DNA of 37,965 nucleotides, taken from Pseudomonadota bacterium. Its GTDB lineage: Bacteria > Pseudomonadota > Alphaproteobacteria > Sphingomonadales > Sphingomonadaceae. Within the stretch, counting starts at the first letter, position 1. Every line of letters begins with the position of its first letter. Where the stretch lies: contig JAEZHP010000159.1 of assembly GCA_023416515.1 (NCBI GenBank), positions 1 through 37,965 of the forward strand, written 5' to 3'. The position numbers and the translations under genes are program-made. The notes under the pieces are model-generated. The model did no database searches and was not told the DNA's origin. It saw only the letters and a list, made by a program, of their open reading frames with translations. Shown piece after piece: positions 16,111-24,320 of the stretch.

Positions 16111-16161
16111 AGCGGCGCGAGGTGGCCGCTAGGCCCCGGCAGGTCAAGGCGTAAGGCGGAA

Positions 16162-16185
16162 GGGGCGCACCCGCGGGTGCGCCCC
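16162..16185 (-). terminator. Perfect 11-bp hairpin after bamB
   Basis: GGGGCGCACCC (16162-16172) pairs fully with GGGTGCGCCCC (16175-16185) around a GC spacer. It starts seven bases past the bamB stop. No T-run follows (TTCC on the minus strand), so it may be a weak terminator or 3'-end stabiliser. Confidence 0.6.
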
Positions 16186-16191
16186 GATCCC

Positions 16192-17517
16192 TTACCTCCA
16201 GGCGGTGAGCATGCCCATGTCGTCCAGTGTGTACAGCGTCCCGTCGGCGACCACCGGCGGAAGCGAGAACGACGCGTTCGCGTTGATCGTCTGAACGAGC
16301 GCGCCGTCGGCCGGGTTGACGAAGGCGACATGCCCGACCGAGCTCAGCAGGACGAGCCGGCCGCCGGCAAGCACCGGACCGCGCCAGAACACCGGGCCAG
16401 AGCGCGCATTGTCGCCGCCGCCGCGATAGCGCTGGAGCTGCGAGGACCAGCGGATCCGGCCCGAAGCGCGCGAGATGGCGAGCAGCTGGGCGCGGTCCGT
16501 GACCACGAACACCCAGTCGCCGGCCACCCACGGGGTGGAGATCCCGGCAATGTTGAGCTCCCAGGCGCGCTGGCCCGTGATCAGCTCGACCGCGACCATC
16601 CGGCCGCCCTGGCCGACCGCGAACACTCGGCCGTTGTCGATTACCGGATCGGCGTCGATGTCGGAGAGGTTGCCGACGATGGTGCTGACACCGGTGCGCG
16701 CGAGTGCGTCCTGCCACACCACCTGGCCGTTCTCGTAGCGATAAGCGGTGAGCTCGCCCGACGAGAAGCCGGCGACCACGGTGCTCTGAGAGAAGGCGGG
16801 CGCGGCGCTTCCGAACACGCCGGCAAGCTCGACTGCGCCGGTGCCGTTCCACTGAGTCGCGCCAGTGTCGGCGCGAAGCGAGAAGATCTGGTTGTCCTGG
16901 GTGATCACATAGACGCTTCCGGCCGCAATGGTCGGAGCGCCGCGAAGCGGTCCGGCCGGGCGCACGATCCACGCCTGGCCGCCGGTATTGGCGTCGAGCG
17001 CGGCGGCATAACCCGCGCCGTTAGTGACGAAGACCCGGCCATTGTCATAGCTGACTCCGCCGCCGAACAGGGTCTCGGGGCTAGCCTGCTCGCCGCGCAC
17101 CTGGGTCTGCCAAAGCTGCTGGCCGTTGGCGGCGCTGAACGCCCGAACCACCGCCCGGGTGTCGATGGTGAACACCTTGCCGTCGGCGACGACCGGCTCG
17201 GCGGCGAGCCGCGCCTGCGGTCCGCTGCCGGTGCCGATGCTGACTCGCCACGCCTGGGTCGGTGCGGCGCCGAAGGCGACGTGGGTCATCGACTTGGCGG
17301 GATTGCCGCCGGGCTGCGGCCAATCGCGGTTGGCGATCGGCCCCGGAACCGTGACCGGAACCTGGGCGAGGGAGGGATCCACTTCCGCCGCTGCTTCGGT
17401 GCTGAGCACGGCCGTACGCTCGCCGACCGTCGGGGTCGTCGGGCCACGGCCGCGGCTGAGCACGCCGCAACCTGCCAGCAGGCTCACCATCGCCACAGAT
17501 ACAATCACTCGCTTCAT
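16192..17517 (-). CDS. bamB: BamB-like outer-membrane assembly lipoprotein (PQQ-type beta-propeller)
   Basis: BamB is the propeller lipoprotein of the BAM complex, which inserts beta-barrel proteins in the outer membrane. The 441-residue product starts with a lipoprotein signal ending LAGC (Cys17). Repeated blades of the Trp-containing propeller type follow, for example VFTIDTRAVVRAFSAANGQQLWQ, and GYAAALDANTGGQAWIV, each with a VYxxDxxTG-like strand. The ATG at 17517 overlaps the stop of the TPR gene (ATGA), ruling out a longer upstream frame. Order with the TPR gene and der matches E. coli. Bam complex membership is inferred from context and domain. Confidence 0.9.
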   Translation of the reverse strand: MKRVIVSVAMVSLLAGCGVLSRGRGPTTPTVGERTAVLSTEAAAEVDPSLAQVPVTVPGPIANRDWPQPGGNPAKSMTHVAFGAAPTQAWRVSIGTGSGPQARLAAEPVVADGKVFTIDTRAVVRAFSAANGQQLWQTQVRGEQASPETLFGGGVSYDNGRVFVTNGAGYAAALDANTGGQAWIVRPAGPLRGAPTIAAGSVYVITQDNQIFSLRADTGATQWNGTGAVELAGVFGSAAPAFSQSTVVAGFSSGELTAYRYENGQVVWQDALARTGVSTIVGNLSDIDADPVIDNGRVFAVGQGGRMVAVELITGQRAWELNIAGISTPWVAGDWVFVVTDRAQLLAISRASGRIRWSSQLQRYRGGGDNARSGPVFWRGPVLAGGRLVLLSSVGHVAFVNPADGALVQTINANASFSLPPVVADGTLYTLDDMGMLTAWR

Positions 17518-18338
17518 TGGGAGGCGTCCCTCGCTGCCACGTCGTTCCCCTGTGTCGTTGCGCCCTGCGGCGCCTGGGCCTGCGGTGCCGCGCCCTGAGG
17601 CGCACCCCCCGGCGCTCCGGCGCCCCCGCCGGCCTGCAATGCTTGTTCGATGCTCGGGTCGAGCTGGACCGCGTCGACTCCGAGCGCGCTCGCCATCTGG
17701 ATCGCGCGGCTCTTGATGCTGTCGGGCACCGTCGCATCGCGCGCCATCGTCGACAGGATCTGCGCCGCCTGAGGCGCGCGCTGCTGGCGGATCAAGGCGA
17801 CCGCGACCATCTCCCCGGTCGAGCCGAGCCACGGATTGCCCGCCTGCGCATAGCCCTGAAGCCGCTGAACCACCTGGGCCGGCTGGAGCTGATCATATTC
17901 GAGCTGGGTCTGGCGGATCAGAGCGGCGTCGCGATAGGGCTGCGGCGCCTTCTCGTCGCCAGCGATGCTTGCCAGCGTGGCGATCGCAGCGGGAATGGCG
18001 TTGGTCTGGATCTGCGCGTTGGCGCGCAGGAACAGCGCCGAATAGCGGTAGCCCGCGCGGTCGCTCGCCGCGAGCTCGTCGATCGTCGCCGACGCGCCGC
18101 GGGCATTGTTCGCTTCGACCTGCTCGATCGCCTGAACCAGCTTCTCCGCCTGCTCGCCTGCCTTCACGTCCTGGCGGTGGTTCCACCAGATGCCGGCGGC
18201 GAGCGCGACGAGCAGGAACACCGCTCCGCCGATGATCCACCAGCCGTAGCGGGCGAAGATGCTGCTCAGCTGCTCCCGGCGCAGCTCCTCGTCGACTTCA
18301 CGCAGGAAGGCATCGTCTTCTCTTGGCTTGACCGCCAA
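17514..18338 (-). CDS. YfgM-like membrane-anchored TPR protein
   Basis: The 274-residue protein has a short cytoplasmic part, a single span at about 32-52 (GWWIIGGAVFLLVALAAGIWW) and a periplasmic part with TPR-like helical repeats. The tail is Gly/Ala/Gln/Pro-rich. The family (YfgM) is linked to periplasmic chaperones and the Sec translocon in E. coli. I choose a TTG start at 18338, giving MAVKPREDDAFLREVDEEL, because GGAG lies seven bases upstream; the GTG two codons upstream has no room for a binding site, and longer frames are poorly conserved-looking. The stop overlaps bamB, so the two are translationally coupled. Confidence 0.83.
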   Translation of the reverse strand: MAVKPREDDAFLREVDEELRREQLSSIFARYGWWIIGGAVFLLVALAAGIWWNHRQDVKAGEQAEKLVQAIEQVEANNARGASATIDELAASDRAGYRYSALFLRANAQIQTNAIPAAIATLASIAGDEKAPQPYRDAALIRQTQLEYDQLQPAQVVQRLQGYAQAGNPWLGSTGEMVAVALIRQQRAPQAAQILSTMARDATVPDSIKSRAIQMASALGVDAVQLDPSIEQALQAGGGAGAPGGAPQGAAPQAQAPQGATTQGNDVAARDASQ

Positions 18339-18489
18339 TGTCACTCTCCGAAGTGCGGATGAAGGCGCCGCCTGTTCAACCCGCGTGATTACCCCGTTGC
18401 CGGCGGCTTGGCGGTTCTTACCGGCAAGCATGCGCCAACGGAAGACGAAACCCTATGAGCCAATCAAGGCGCTTTGTGGGCTGCCCGAG

Positions 18490-19347
18490 TCAGGCCTTGG
18501 GACGATAAATCTGGTCTTCGCCGGGGAAGCTTCGCGCCTTCACTTCGGAAGCATAGGTTTCGGCGGCCCGGCTGATCTCGCCGGCGAGGTCGCCGAACTT
18601 GCGAACGAAGCGGGCCGTGCGCTCGAACAAGCCGAGCATGTCTTCGGTGACTAGGATCTGGCCGTCGCACTGCGCCGAGGCCCCAATTCCGATGGTCGGG
18701 CAAGCCACCGTCCGGGTCGCCTCGACCGCGATTTCCTCCATCACCCCTTCGAGCACGAGCAGGAAGCAGCCGGCGTCGGCGACCGCGCGGGAGTCGGCGA
18801 GAATCTTGGCCGCCTCCGCCTCGTCGCGGCCGCGCGCGCGATAGCCGCCGAGCGCGTTCACCGCCTGCGGAGTGAGGCCAACATGGCCGATCACCGGAAT
18901 CCCGCGCTGGCTCAGGAAAGCGACCGTCTCGGCCATCGCCTCACCGCCTTCCAGCTTCACCGCGGCGGCGCCGGTCTCCTTCATGATTCGGGCGGCGTTG
19001 CGGAAGGCCTGGTCCGGACTTTCCTCATAGGAGCCGAACGGCATGTCGACCGCGACCAGCGCATGCCACGACCCGCGAACCACCGCCGCGCCATGGTTGC
19101 ACATCATGTCGAGGGTGACCGGCACGGTCGAAGGCAGGCCATAAATAACTTGGCCCAGCGAATCGCCGACGAGAAGCAAGTCGCAATGAGGATCGAGCAG
19201 CTGAGCGGTCCGCATCGTATAGGCGGTGAGAGCGACGATCGGCTCTCCTCCCTTTCGCGCCCGAAGCGCGGGAACGGTTAGGCGCTTGCCGGGCGCCGGC
19301 TGCGGGTTGGCCCGGCTGGTCGAGCTGTCGATCGTGTAGGTGGACAT
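18490..19347 (-). CDS. panB: PanB, ketopantoate hydroxymethyltransferase
   Basis: PanB converts 2-oxoisovalerate and methylene-tetrahydrofolate to ketopantoate, the first committed step towards pantothenate and coenzyme A. The TIM-barrel family signatures are visible: ALTAYTMRTAQLLD, LLVGDSLGQVIYG (Mg site), DMPFGSYEE, AVKLEGGE, and IGHVGLTPQ before the catalytic-Glu region VLEGVMEEIA. The 285-residue length is normal. panC and other pantothenate genes are not in the window. The next gene on this strand starts at 18338 after 151 bp with no evident binding site. The start ATG at 19347 has no clear Shine-Dalgarno. Confidence 0.96.
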   Translation of the reverse strand: MSTYTIDSSTSRANPQPAPGKRLTVPALRARKGGEPIVALTAYTMRTAQLLDPHCDLLLVGDSLGQVIYGLPSTVPVTLDMMCNHGAAVVRGSWHALVAVDMPFGSYEESPDQAFRNAARIMKETGAAAVKLEGGEAMAETVAFLSQRGIPVIGHVGLTPQAVNALGGYRARGRDEAEAAKILADSRAVADAGCFLLVLEGVMEEIAVEATRTVACPTIGIGASAQCDGQILVTEDMLGLFERTARFVRKFGDLAGEISRAAETYASEVKARSFPGEDQIYRPKA

Positions 19348-19381
19348 GGCGGCTGCTTAGCCGAGACTCCCTCCTTCGTCA

Positions 19382-19400
19382 TGCCGGACTTGATCCGGCA
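19382..19400. repeat. REP-like 7-bp inverted repeat between panB and alkB-like gene
   Basis: TGCCGGA (19382-19388) and TCCGGCA (19394-19400) are separated by CTTGA, preceded by CGTCA. Palindromes with this ATGCCGGACTTGATCCGGCA core are, as I recall, widely repeated between genes in sphingomonads and related alphaproteobacteria. Only one copy is found here. Confidence 0.6.
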
Positions 19401-19426
19401 CCCACCTTCCTGCGTTGTCAGGATCG

Positions 19427-20002
19427 ATGAAGCATCAAAGCGATCTGTTCGGGGCAGTGGATCCGACCTTGCCCGAAGGCCTGGTCTATCGACCGGACTT
19501 TCTCGGCCCCGAGGAGGAGATCGCGCTGATCGAGCATCTCGCCGACCTGCCCTTCGCACCCTTCCAGTTCCACGGTTTCGAGGGCAACCGCCGAACCGTC
19601 TCGTTCGGGATGGAATATAGGTTCGACGGCAGCGGCCTTCGCGAGACGGAGCCCTTCCCCGACTGGCTTCTCCCAGTGCGCGACCGGGCCGCGGCACTTG
19701 CCGACGTCGAGCCGGAGGATTTCGTCCACGCGCTCGTCATCGAATACGCGCCGGGAGCGGGGATCGGCTGGCACCGCGACCGGCCGGTGTTCGGGGACGT
19801 CGTCGGAGTCTCGCTGGGCTCCGAAGCCCCGCTTCGCTTCCGGCTGAAGGAGGACTCGAAATGGCGCCGCTTCACCCTGCCCGCCGAACCGCGCTCCGCC
19901 TACCTGCTTCGCGGCCCGGCACGGACCGACTGGGAGCACAGCATCGCCCCGGTCAGCTCTCTGCGCTACTCGATCACCTTGCGGACCCTGCGCCCCGCCT
20001 GA
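19427..20002 (+). CDS. AlkB-family 2-oxoglutarate/Fe(II) dioxygenase
   Basis: The 191-residue protein belongs to the AlkB family, which removes alkyl groups from nucleic-acid bases by oxidation. Iron ligands are His116 and Asp118 (WHRD) and His171 (WEHSI). The 2-oxoglutarate and substrate region has Arg180 and Arg186 in LRYSITLR. The short N-terminal part and the AGIGWHRDRP stretch match the compact AlkB-like clade found in alphaproteobacteria, so the exact substrate (DNA, RNA or protein) is open. The ATG at 19427 has AGGA four bases upstream; an in-frame TTG at 19415 is less likely. It is divergent from panB. Confidence 0.9.
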   Translation: MKHQSDLFGAVDPTLPEGLVYRPDFLGPEEEIALIEHLADLPFAPFQFHGFEGNRRTVSFGMEYRFDGSGLRETEPFPDWLLPVRDRAAALADVEPEDFVHALVIEYAPGAGIGWHRDRPVFGDVVGVSLGSEAPLRFRLKEDSKWRRFTLPAEPRSAYLLRGPARTDWEHSIAPVSSLRYSITLRTLRPA

Positions 20003-20006
20003 AATG

Positions 20007-20041
20007 AAAAGCGCCCGCCGGATCCCCAAGCGGCGGGCGCT
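20007..20041 (-). terminator. Rho-independent terminator for the cell-wall hydrolase gene
   Basis: On the minus strand an 11-base stem, AGCGCCCGCCG with CGGCGGGCGCT around a ten-base loop (20010-20041), is followed directly by TTTTCATT. It ends transcription from the gene at 20125 and could also serve alkB from the other side, although no T-run follows there. Confidence 0.82.
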
Positions 20042-20124
20042 GCCCCACACCCACGCTGGAGACCTGAGCGGTTGCGAAGCAGGGTGGATCACCTGCTGGC
20101 CTGCAACCGCGACGAAAGACGATT

Positions 20125-20700
20125 TTACCGGTAGAAGATGTGAAGGCCGATCTTGGTGACCCGGTTGAGGCGGCGGCCCCAGCTCGGGGAGACATAGTCG
20201 GCGTGATACCAGAGGCAGTCGTCAGTCAGCCGGTCGGCGACGCCGTCCTGCGCGATCCGGGCGACGGCGACCGCACGGCGCCAGGCGGCGGAGTCGCGGT
20301 TGGCGTTCGGGATTCGGCCCGTCGCGTTGACGAAGGAGAACTGCCAGGGCTGCTCGACGACCCCGCACAAGGTCGCCGGGTAGCGGCCGGAGGCGGCCCG
20401 GTTCATCACCACTTCGGCGACTGCCAGCTGGCCGTCGAGCGATTCCCCGCGCGCTTCGAAATAGACAGCGCTGGCGAGGCAATCCTGCTCCTGGTTGTCG
20501 GTCTCGACGCGCTCATAAGCCGCGACCTGCTCCTCGAGCGGGCGTCCGCGCATCGTGTCGGCCAGGGTCGGGACCATCTGGGTTCCGGCGTTGACCGCCG
20601 CGGGAATGACGCTCGCCTGGAGCGGCGCGGCGTGAGCGGCAACTGCGCCAGAAGCAAGCAGAGCGGCGGCGATGCCCGCGGCACGGACCGAATGGTTCAT
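20125..20700 (-). CDS. Secreted cell-wall hydrolase (SleB/Hydrolase_2 type)
   Basis: The 191-residue product has a signal peptide (about 1-27, ending VAAHAAP) and a C-terminal domain of the SleB-like cell-wall hydrolase family, with CLASAVYFEARGES, the catalytic-type Glu in YFEARGE, and LAVAEVVMNR and YPATLCGVV. Two Cys (CLAS and TLCGV) may pair. It probably cuts peptidoglycan in the periplasm. I start at the ATG at 20700 because the signal peptide begins there; AGGA lies upstream. A frame start at 20769 adds 23 residues that are not signal-like. It is followed by a clear terminator and is probably a single-gene unit. Confidence 0.9.
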   Translation of the reverse strand: MNHSVRAAGIAAALLASGAVAAHAAPLQASVIPAAVNAGTQMVPTLADTMRGRPLEEQVAAYERVETDNQEQDCLASAVYFEARGESLDGQLAVAEVVMNRAASGRYPATLCGVVEQPWQFSFVNATGRIPNANRDSAAWRRAVAVARIAQDGVADRLTDDCLWYHADYVSPSWGRRLNRVTKIGLHIFYR

Positions 20701-21009
20701 CTGTGGTGGCTTCCTAATCTCGTCAGGACACAAGGGGGCCGTGGCGCGAAACGCGCTCTTTTGGCTCAACCGTCCTGTTTCTGCCCGTGAGCCGCCGCCG
20801 CGCCTTTTGGCTTGCGTGTGTGCGTTCGGCTCATTCCAAGGGCGGCGCCGGACCCCTTCGGTCCCACTCGGCGCTGCCCGCTCTTCGCTATCAGCGAGGA
20901 GGCAAATGCCGACTGGACCCCGTAATTACAACAGGGGTTAGCGACGGAGTCGTTGAGTCGAGCCGGATCATGCGATGAATTGAGGAACAAATAGCCGGCG
21001 GCGCTTAAG
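20701..21009. other. 309-bp gene-poor region with a hairpin
   Basis: No convincing gene is seen. It holds the presumed promoter of the hydrolase gene. An 11-base stem (one G-U pair) joins 20840-20850 with 69-79 of the same block (20869-20879), with an inner hairpin. Further right, AGGAGG (20897-20902) precedes an 11-codon ATG frame (20906-20941) with only three bases between. Function unknown. Confidence 0.5.
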
Positions 21010-21543
21010 CTATTTCAACTCGGCGGTATTCTGCAACGTCTCGCCGGTGCTCGAATCCACAGGAGCGACAAGCCTGACCTGAGCGCTGGGAACCCAACCC
21101 GATTGGCAGGGACCTTCATAATCGCGGCGGGCGGCGATGGGGGACGACACTCCGCAGGCGCGGCTTGCCTGGCCCTGGCGGTCATAGACGACCCCGAGCC
21201 ATCGCTGATCGAGCGATCGGGTGCAGATGAAGAACGTCGAGCCCGCCGGGAGCCGGCCGGTCTGCTGGGCCGGCTCGAACGGCGCCGCGCGCACCAGGAT
21301 CGCTCCATCGACCGCGCGCTCGCGCACCTCGCCGAGCGAGTTGCAGGCCGAGAAATTGGGGCCGAGTTCGCCGACCCGCACAGGCGTCACATTGCCTGCA
21401 AGCAGGTCGCCGTCCTCCTGCGCCCGCTCGTAGCGCGGAGTCGTGGAGCCGTAGGAGGCGTTGCGGTCCTGCGGGTCACTGCACCCCCAAAGGAGCAAGG
21501 GGACGAGCGAGACGGATAGCGGGCGAATGCGCATTGCGTTCAT
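21010..21543 (-). CDS. Lipoprotein, function unknown
   Basis: I do not recognise a family. The 177-residue product starts with a lipoprotein signal (about MRIRPLSVSLVPLLL) ending at LWGC; counting from the internal ATG at 21534 the Cys is residue 18, from the ATG at 21543 residue 21. The mature part has three more Cys (FSACNS, FFICTR, and SRACG and GPCQSG giving four), suggesting disulfides, and a C-terminal stretch with WLGVVYDRQGQ and SGWVPSAQVRLV that resembles a bacterial SH3-like fold. The start is ambiguous between 21543 and 21534. It is divergent from the EVE gene with 36 bases between. Confidence 0.78.
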   Translation of the reverse strand: MNAMRIRPLSVSLVPLLLWGCSDPQDRNASYGSTTPRYERAQEDGDLLAGNVTPVRVGELGPNFSACNSLGEVRERAVDGAILVRAAPFEPAQQTGRLPAGSTFFICTRSLDQRWLGVVYDRQGQASRACGVSSPIAARRDYEGPCQSGWVPSAQVRLVAPVDSSTGETLQNTAELK

Positions 21544-21579
21544 CTAGAACGGGCGGCGCTCAGCGGCTAGAGCCGCGCC

Positions 21580-21996
21580 ATGGCTTACTGGCTGATGAAA
21601 TCCGAACCCGAGGCATATAGCTGGAACGACCTCGTAAGCGAAGGCGGCACCGAGTGGGACGGCGTGCGCAACAACGCCGCAACCCTCAATCTCAAGGCGA
21701 TGAAGCCGGGCGACCGCGCCTTCCTCTATCACAGCGTCAGCGACAAGGCGGTGGTCGGGATCATGGAGATCGTCCGCGAGGCTCAGCCCGATCCCAAGGC
21801 CAAGCCCGGCGAGCGCTGGGTCTCGGTCCGCGTCGAGCCGGTCGAGAAGCTGCCGCGGCCCGTCACCCTTGCCGAGATCAAGGCCGAGCCGCGCCTCGCC
21901 GACATCGAACTCATCCGCCAGTCCCGCCTCTCCGTCGCCCCGATCCGCGATACGGAGTGGAGGCTCATCCAGGAAATGGCTCAGGCTCCGGCCTGA
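21580..21996 (+). CDS. EVE-domain (thymocyte nuclear protein 1-like) protein
   Basis: The 138-residue protein is a single EVE domain, a PUA-like fold that reads modified bases in nucleic acids. The signature start MAYWLMKSEPEAYSWNDLV, GVRNNAATLNLKAMKPGDRAFLYHS and VGIMEIVREAQPDP are present. EVE proteins bind modified DNA or RNA bases; the bacterial role is often linked to RNA or restriction, but there is no such gene beside it here. The last 16 bases overlap the end of the convergent MATE gene. The binding pocket residues cannot be resolved from this alone. Start ATG 21580. Confidence 0.93.
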   Translation: MAYWLMKSEPEAYSWNDLVSEGGTEWDGVRNNAATLNLKAMKPGDRAFLYHSVSDKAVVGIMEIVREAQPDPKAKPGERWVSVRVEPVEKLPRPVTLAEIKAEPRLADIELIRQSRLSVAPIRDTEWRLIQEMAQAPA

Positions 21997-23396
21997 ACCG
22001 GGCCAAGGCGCAGACGCTCCCGCAGGGCCCAGCGGACCAGCATCAAGACCGACACCGCGGCAAGTCCGGCGGCGAGCCCGGTCCAGATGCCCACACCTCC
22101 CCAACGCAACCCGAAGCCGAGGGTCACCGCCGTTCCCATTCCCACGATCCAGTAGCCGAAGAGCGCGAAGGCCATCGGCACCGCCGTGTCGTGGAGGCCT
22201 CTTAGCATGCCCGCGCCGACGGCCTGGGCTCCGTCGAAGATCTGGAACAGAGCGGCGATCCCAAGAAACGAGACCGCGAGCGCGATGACCTGGGCGTTAG
22301 CCGGGTCGCTGGCATCGATGAAGATCCCGGCCAGCCGATGCGGCATCGCCCACATCACGACAGCCATCAAGCTCATGAACCCGACCGCGAGCACGAAGCT
22401 GGTCCATCCCGAGCGGGCGATGGCGACCGGATCGCCGCGGCCATAAGCGTGGCCGACCCGCACCGTGGCCGCCTGCGCCAGGCCCATCGGAACCATGAAG
22501 GACAGGCTGGCGATCTGGATCGCCACCTGGTGCGCGGCCAGGCTCGCCGTCCCGATCAGGCCCATCAGGAAAACGGCGGCGTTGAACACCCCCACTTCCA
22601 GGGTCAGCGTGGCGGCGATCGGCAAGCCCAGGCGCCAGACCTCACGAAGCCTGGCCCAGTCCGGCCGCCAGAAGCGGCCGAACAGATGGTAGCGGCGAAG
22701 CCGGCGGTCGCGGCTGATGATGAAGGCGAGCGCAAGGAACTCGAACGACACCGTGATCGAGCTGCCGATCCCTGCACCCGCGAGCCCGAGCGCCGGCAGG
22801 CCGATGCTTGGCACGCCGAAGATCAGCGCCGTGTTGACGACGAGGTTCACGACCACCGCCCCAACCGCGACGACGAGCGACCAGCCCGGCCGCTCGAGCG
22901 CGGCGAGAAAGTTGCGAAGCACTAGGTAGAGGAAGCCCGGGAGCAGCGCCCACATCAGGTGGCGCGCCAGGCTTTCCGCCGCCGCGGCGAGGACCGGGTC
23001 CTGGCCGAGCAGGATGAGGATCGCCCGGCTGTTCCACAGCAGCACCCACATCGGCAGCACCAGGATCAGCGCCGCCCACATCGCCTGGCGCACGGTCCGG
23101 CGAACGTCGCGAATGCTGTTCCAGCGGCGGCCTCGCTCGCTCGCGATCATCGGCGCCGCGGCCGTCACCAGCCCCATGCCGAAGATCAGGCAGAAGACGT
23201 AGAGGTTGATGGCAAGCGCCGCCGCCGCGAGAGTCTCGGGCCCGAGCCTGCCGAGAAGCACGACGTCGGTCGCGTGGATCAACGACTGAGCGAGATTGGT
23301 GAGGACGAGCGGGTAGGCTAGCAGAAGAGTCGCCTTCACCTCGGTGCGCAACGATGATGCAACTAAGTCGGGCGGCCGCGGCATCTGGCGGCGCAT
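21981..23396 (-). CDS. MATE-family multidrug exporter (NorM-like)
   Basis: The 471-residue protein has about twelve membrane spans in two pseudo-symmetric halves, with the first half opening LLLAYPLVLTNLAQSLIHATDVVLLGRLGPETLAAAAL and the second half GLPIAATLTLEVGVFNAAVFLMGLIG. These are classical NorM/MATE sequences. Substrates are typically cationic drugs exported with Na+ or H+; the specific ones cannot be told. The start may be the ATG at 23396 or the one four codons later (23384). It converges on the EVE gene with a 16-nt overlap at the ends, an odd but minor arrangement. Confidence 0.92.
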   Translation of the reverse strand: MRRQMPRPPDLVASSLRTEVKATLLLAYPLVLTNLAQSLIHATDVVLLGRLGPETLAAAALAINLYVFCLIFGMGLVTAAAPMIASERGRRWNSIRDVRRTVRQAMWAALILVLPMWVLLWNSRAILILLGQDPVLAAAAESLARHLMWALLPGFLYLVLRNFLAALERPGWSLVVAVGAVVVNLVVNTALIFGVPSIGLPALGLAGAGIGSSITVSFEFLALAFIISRDRRLRRYHLFGRFWRPDWARLREVWRLGLPIAATLTLEVGVFNAAVFLMGLIGTASLAAHQVAIQIASLSFMVPMGLAQAATVRVGHAYGRGDPVAIARSGWTSFVLAVGFMSLMAVVMWAMPHRLAGIFIDASDPANAQVIALAVSFLGIAALFQIFDGAQAVGAGMLRGLHDTAVPMAFALFGYWIVGMGTAVTLGFGLRWGGVGIWTGLAAGLAAVSVLMLVRWALRERLRLGPVQAGA

Positions 23397-23432
23397 AGCG
23401 GTGACCGGGCAGCCGCGTAAGGTATATGCCCG

Positions 23433-24320
23433 TCAGCCTCCCAACCGCGCCGCCGCTTCACCCAGCGACTGGCGCACGTCGAAAATCTCGGCCCAGGGAT
23501 CGGGTCTGTCCAAGATCAGGCTCGGCACTGTGCGCAGGTTGAACGCCTTGGGGTCGAGACCCGGCGTGACTTCCTCCCACTCGATCGGAAGCGACACCGG
23601 GGCGCCGGGGCGGCTGCGCGTCGAATAGGGGCCGACCGCGGTCGAGGTCGGGTCGTTGCGCAGGTAATCGATGAAGATCCGCCCCTCGCGCTCCGCCTTC
23701 GAGATGCGCGCGAGATAAAGGTCCGGCCGCTCCTCCGACATCAGCTCGGCAAGCCCCTTGGCGAACGCCTTGGCCTCGCGCCACTCGACGTCCGGCAGGA
23801 TCGGCACCACCACGTGAAGCCCCTTGCCGCCGGTCGTCTTGGCGAAGCTCCTCAGGCCCAGCGCCTCGAGCCGGTCGCGAACGTCGAGCGCCGCGGCGAC
23901 CACCGAGTCGAAGCCGAGCCCCTCGGCGGGATCGAGGTCGAAGATGATCCGGTCGGGCCGATCCGGCCGCTCGACGGTCACGCCCCAGGGGTGAAGCTCG
24001 AGCGTCCCCATCTGCACCGCGGCGACCAGCCCCGCCTCGTCGTCGATATAAAGGTAAGGCTCGTCGAAACCGGGGACCGCCACCTCCTTCAACTGCGGCA
24101 GGACGCCCGACGCGGGATGGCGCTGGTAGAAGCATTTCTTCTCCGCGCCCGTAGGGCAGCGCACCAGGGTGACCGGCCGCCGCGCGATGTGCGGCAGGAT
24201 CCGCTCCGCCACCGCCAGATAATAATCGGCAAGCTCGCTCTTGGTGACTCCCTGCTCCTCCCACAGCACCTTGTCGGGGCTGCTCAGCCGCACGCCCAGC
24301 AATTCGCGCGCATCGCTCAT
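23433..24320 (-). CDS. ligD (PolDom): LigD-type polymerase/primase (PolDom) for NHEJ, separate protein
   Basis: The 295-residue protein matches the polymerase domain of LigD, which adds nucleotides at DNA ends during non-homologous end joining. The catalytic Asp pair is D128-L-D130 (IIFDLDPAEG), the GGKGLH motif is at 164-169 (KTTGGKGLHV), and a third Asp is D218 (FIDYLRN). The N-terminus TKSELADYYLAVAERILPHI is typical of the family. I start at ATG 24320, which overlaps the ligase stop (ATGA). The ligase gene is upstream, so the LigD functions are split into two coupled proteins. No Ku gene or 3'-nuclease domain is in the window. Confidence 0.93.
   Translation of the reverse strand: MSDARELLGVRLSSPDKVLWEEQGVTKSELADYYLAVAERILPHIARRPVTLVRCPTGAEKKCFYQRHPASGVLPQLKEVAVPGFDEPYLYIDDEAGLVAAVQMGTLELHPWGVTVERPDRPDRIIFDLDPAEGLGFDSVVAAALDVRDRLEALGLRSFAKTTGGKGLHVVVPILPDVEWREAKAFAKGLAELMSEERPDLYLARISKAEREGRIFIDYLRNDPTSTAVGPYSTRSRPGAPVSLPIEWEEVTPGLDPKAFNLRTVPSLILDRPDPWAEIFDVRQSLGEAAARLGG

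Noticed and set aside
20906..20941. 11-codon frame MPTGPRNYNRG
   Set aside because: The AGGAGG is only three bases from the ATG and such short frames arise often; not listed as a gene.
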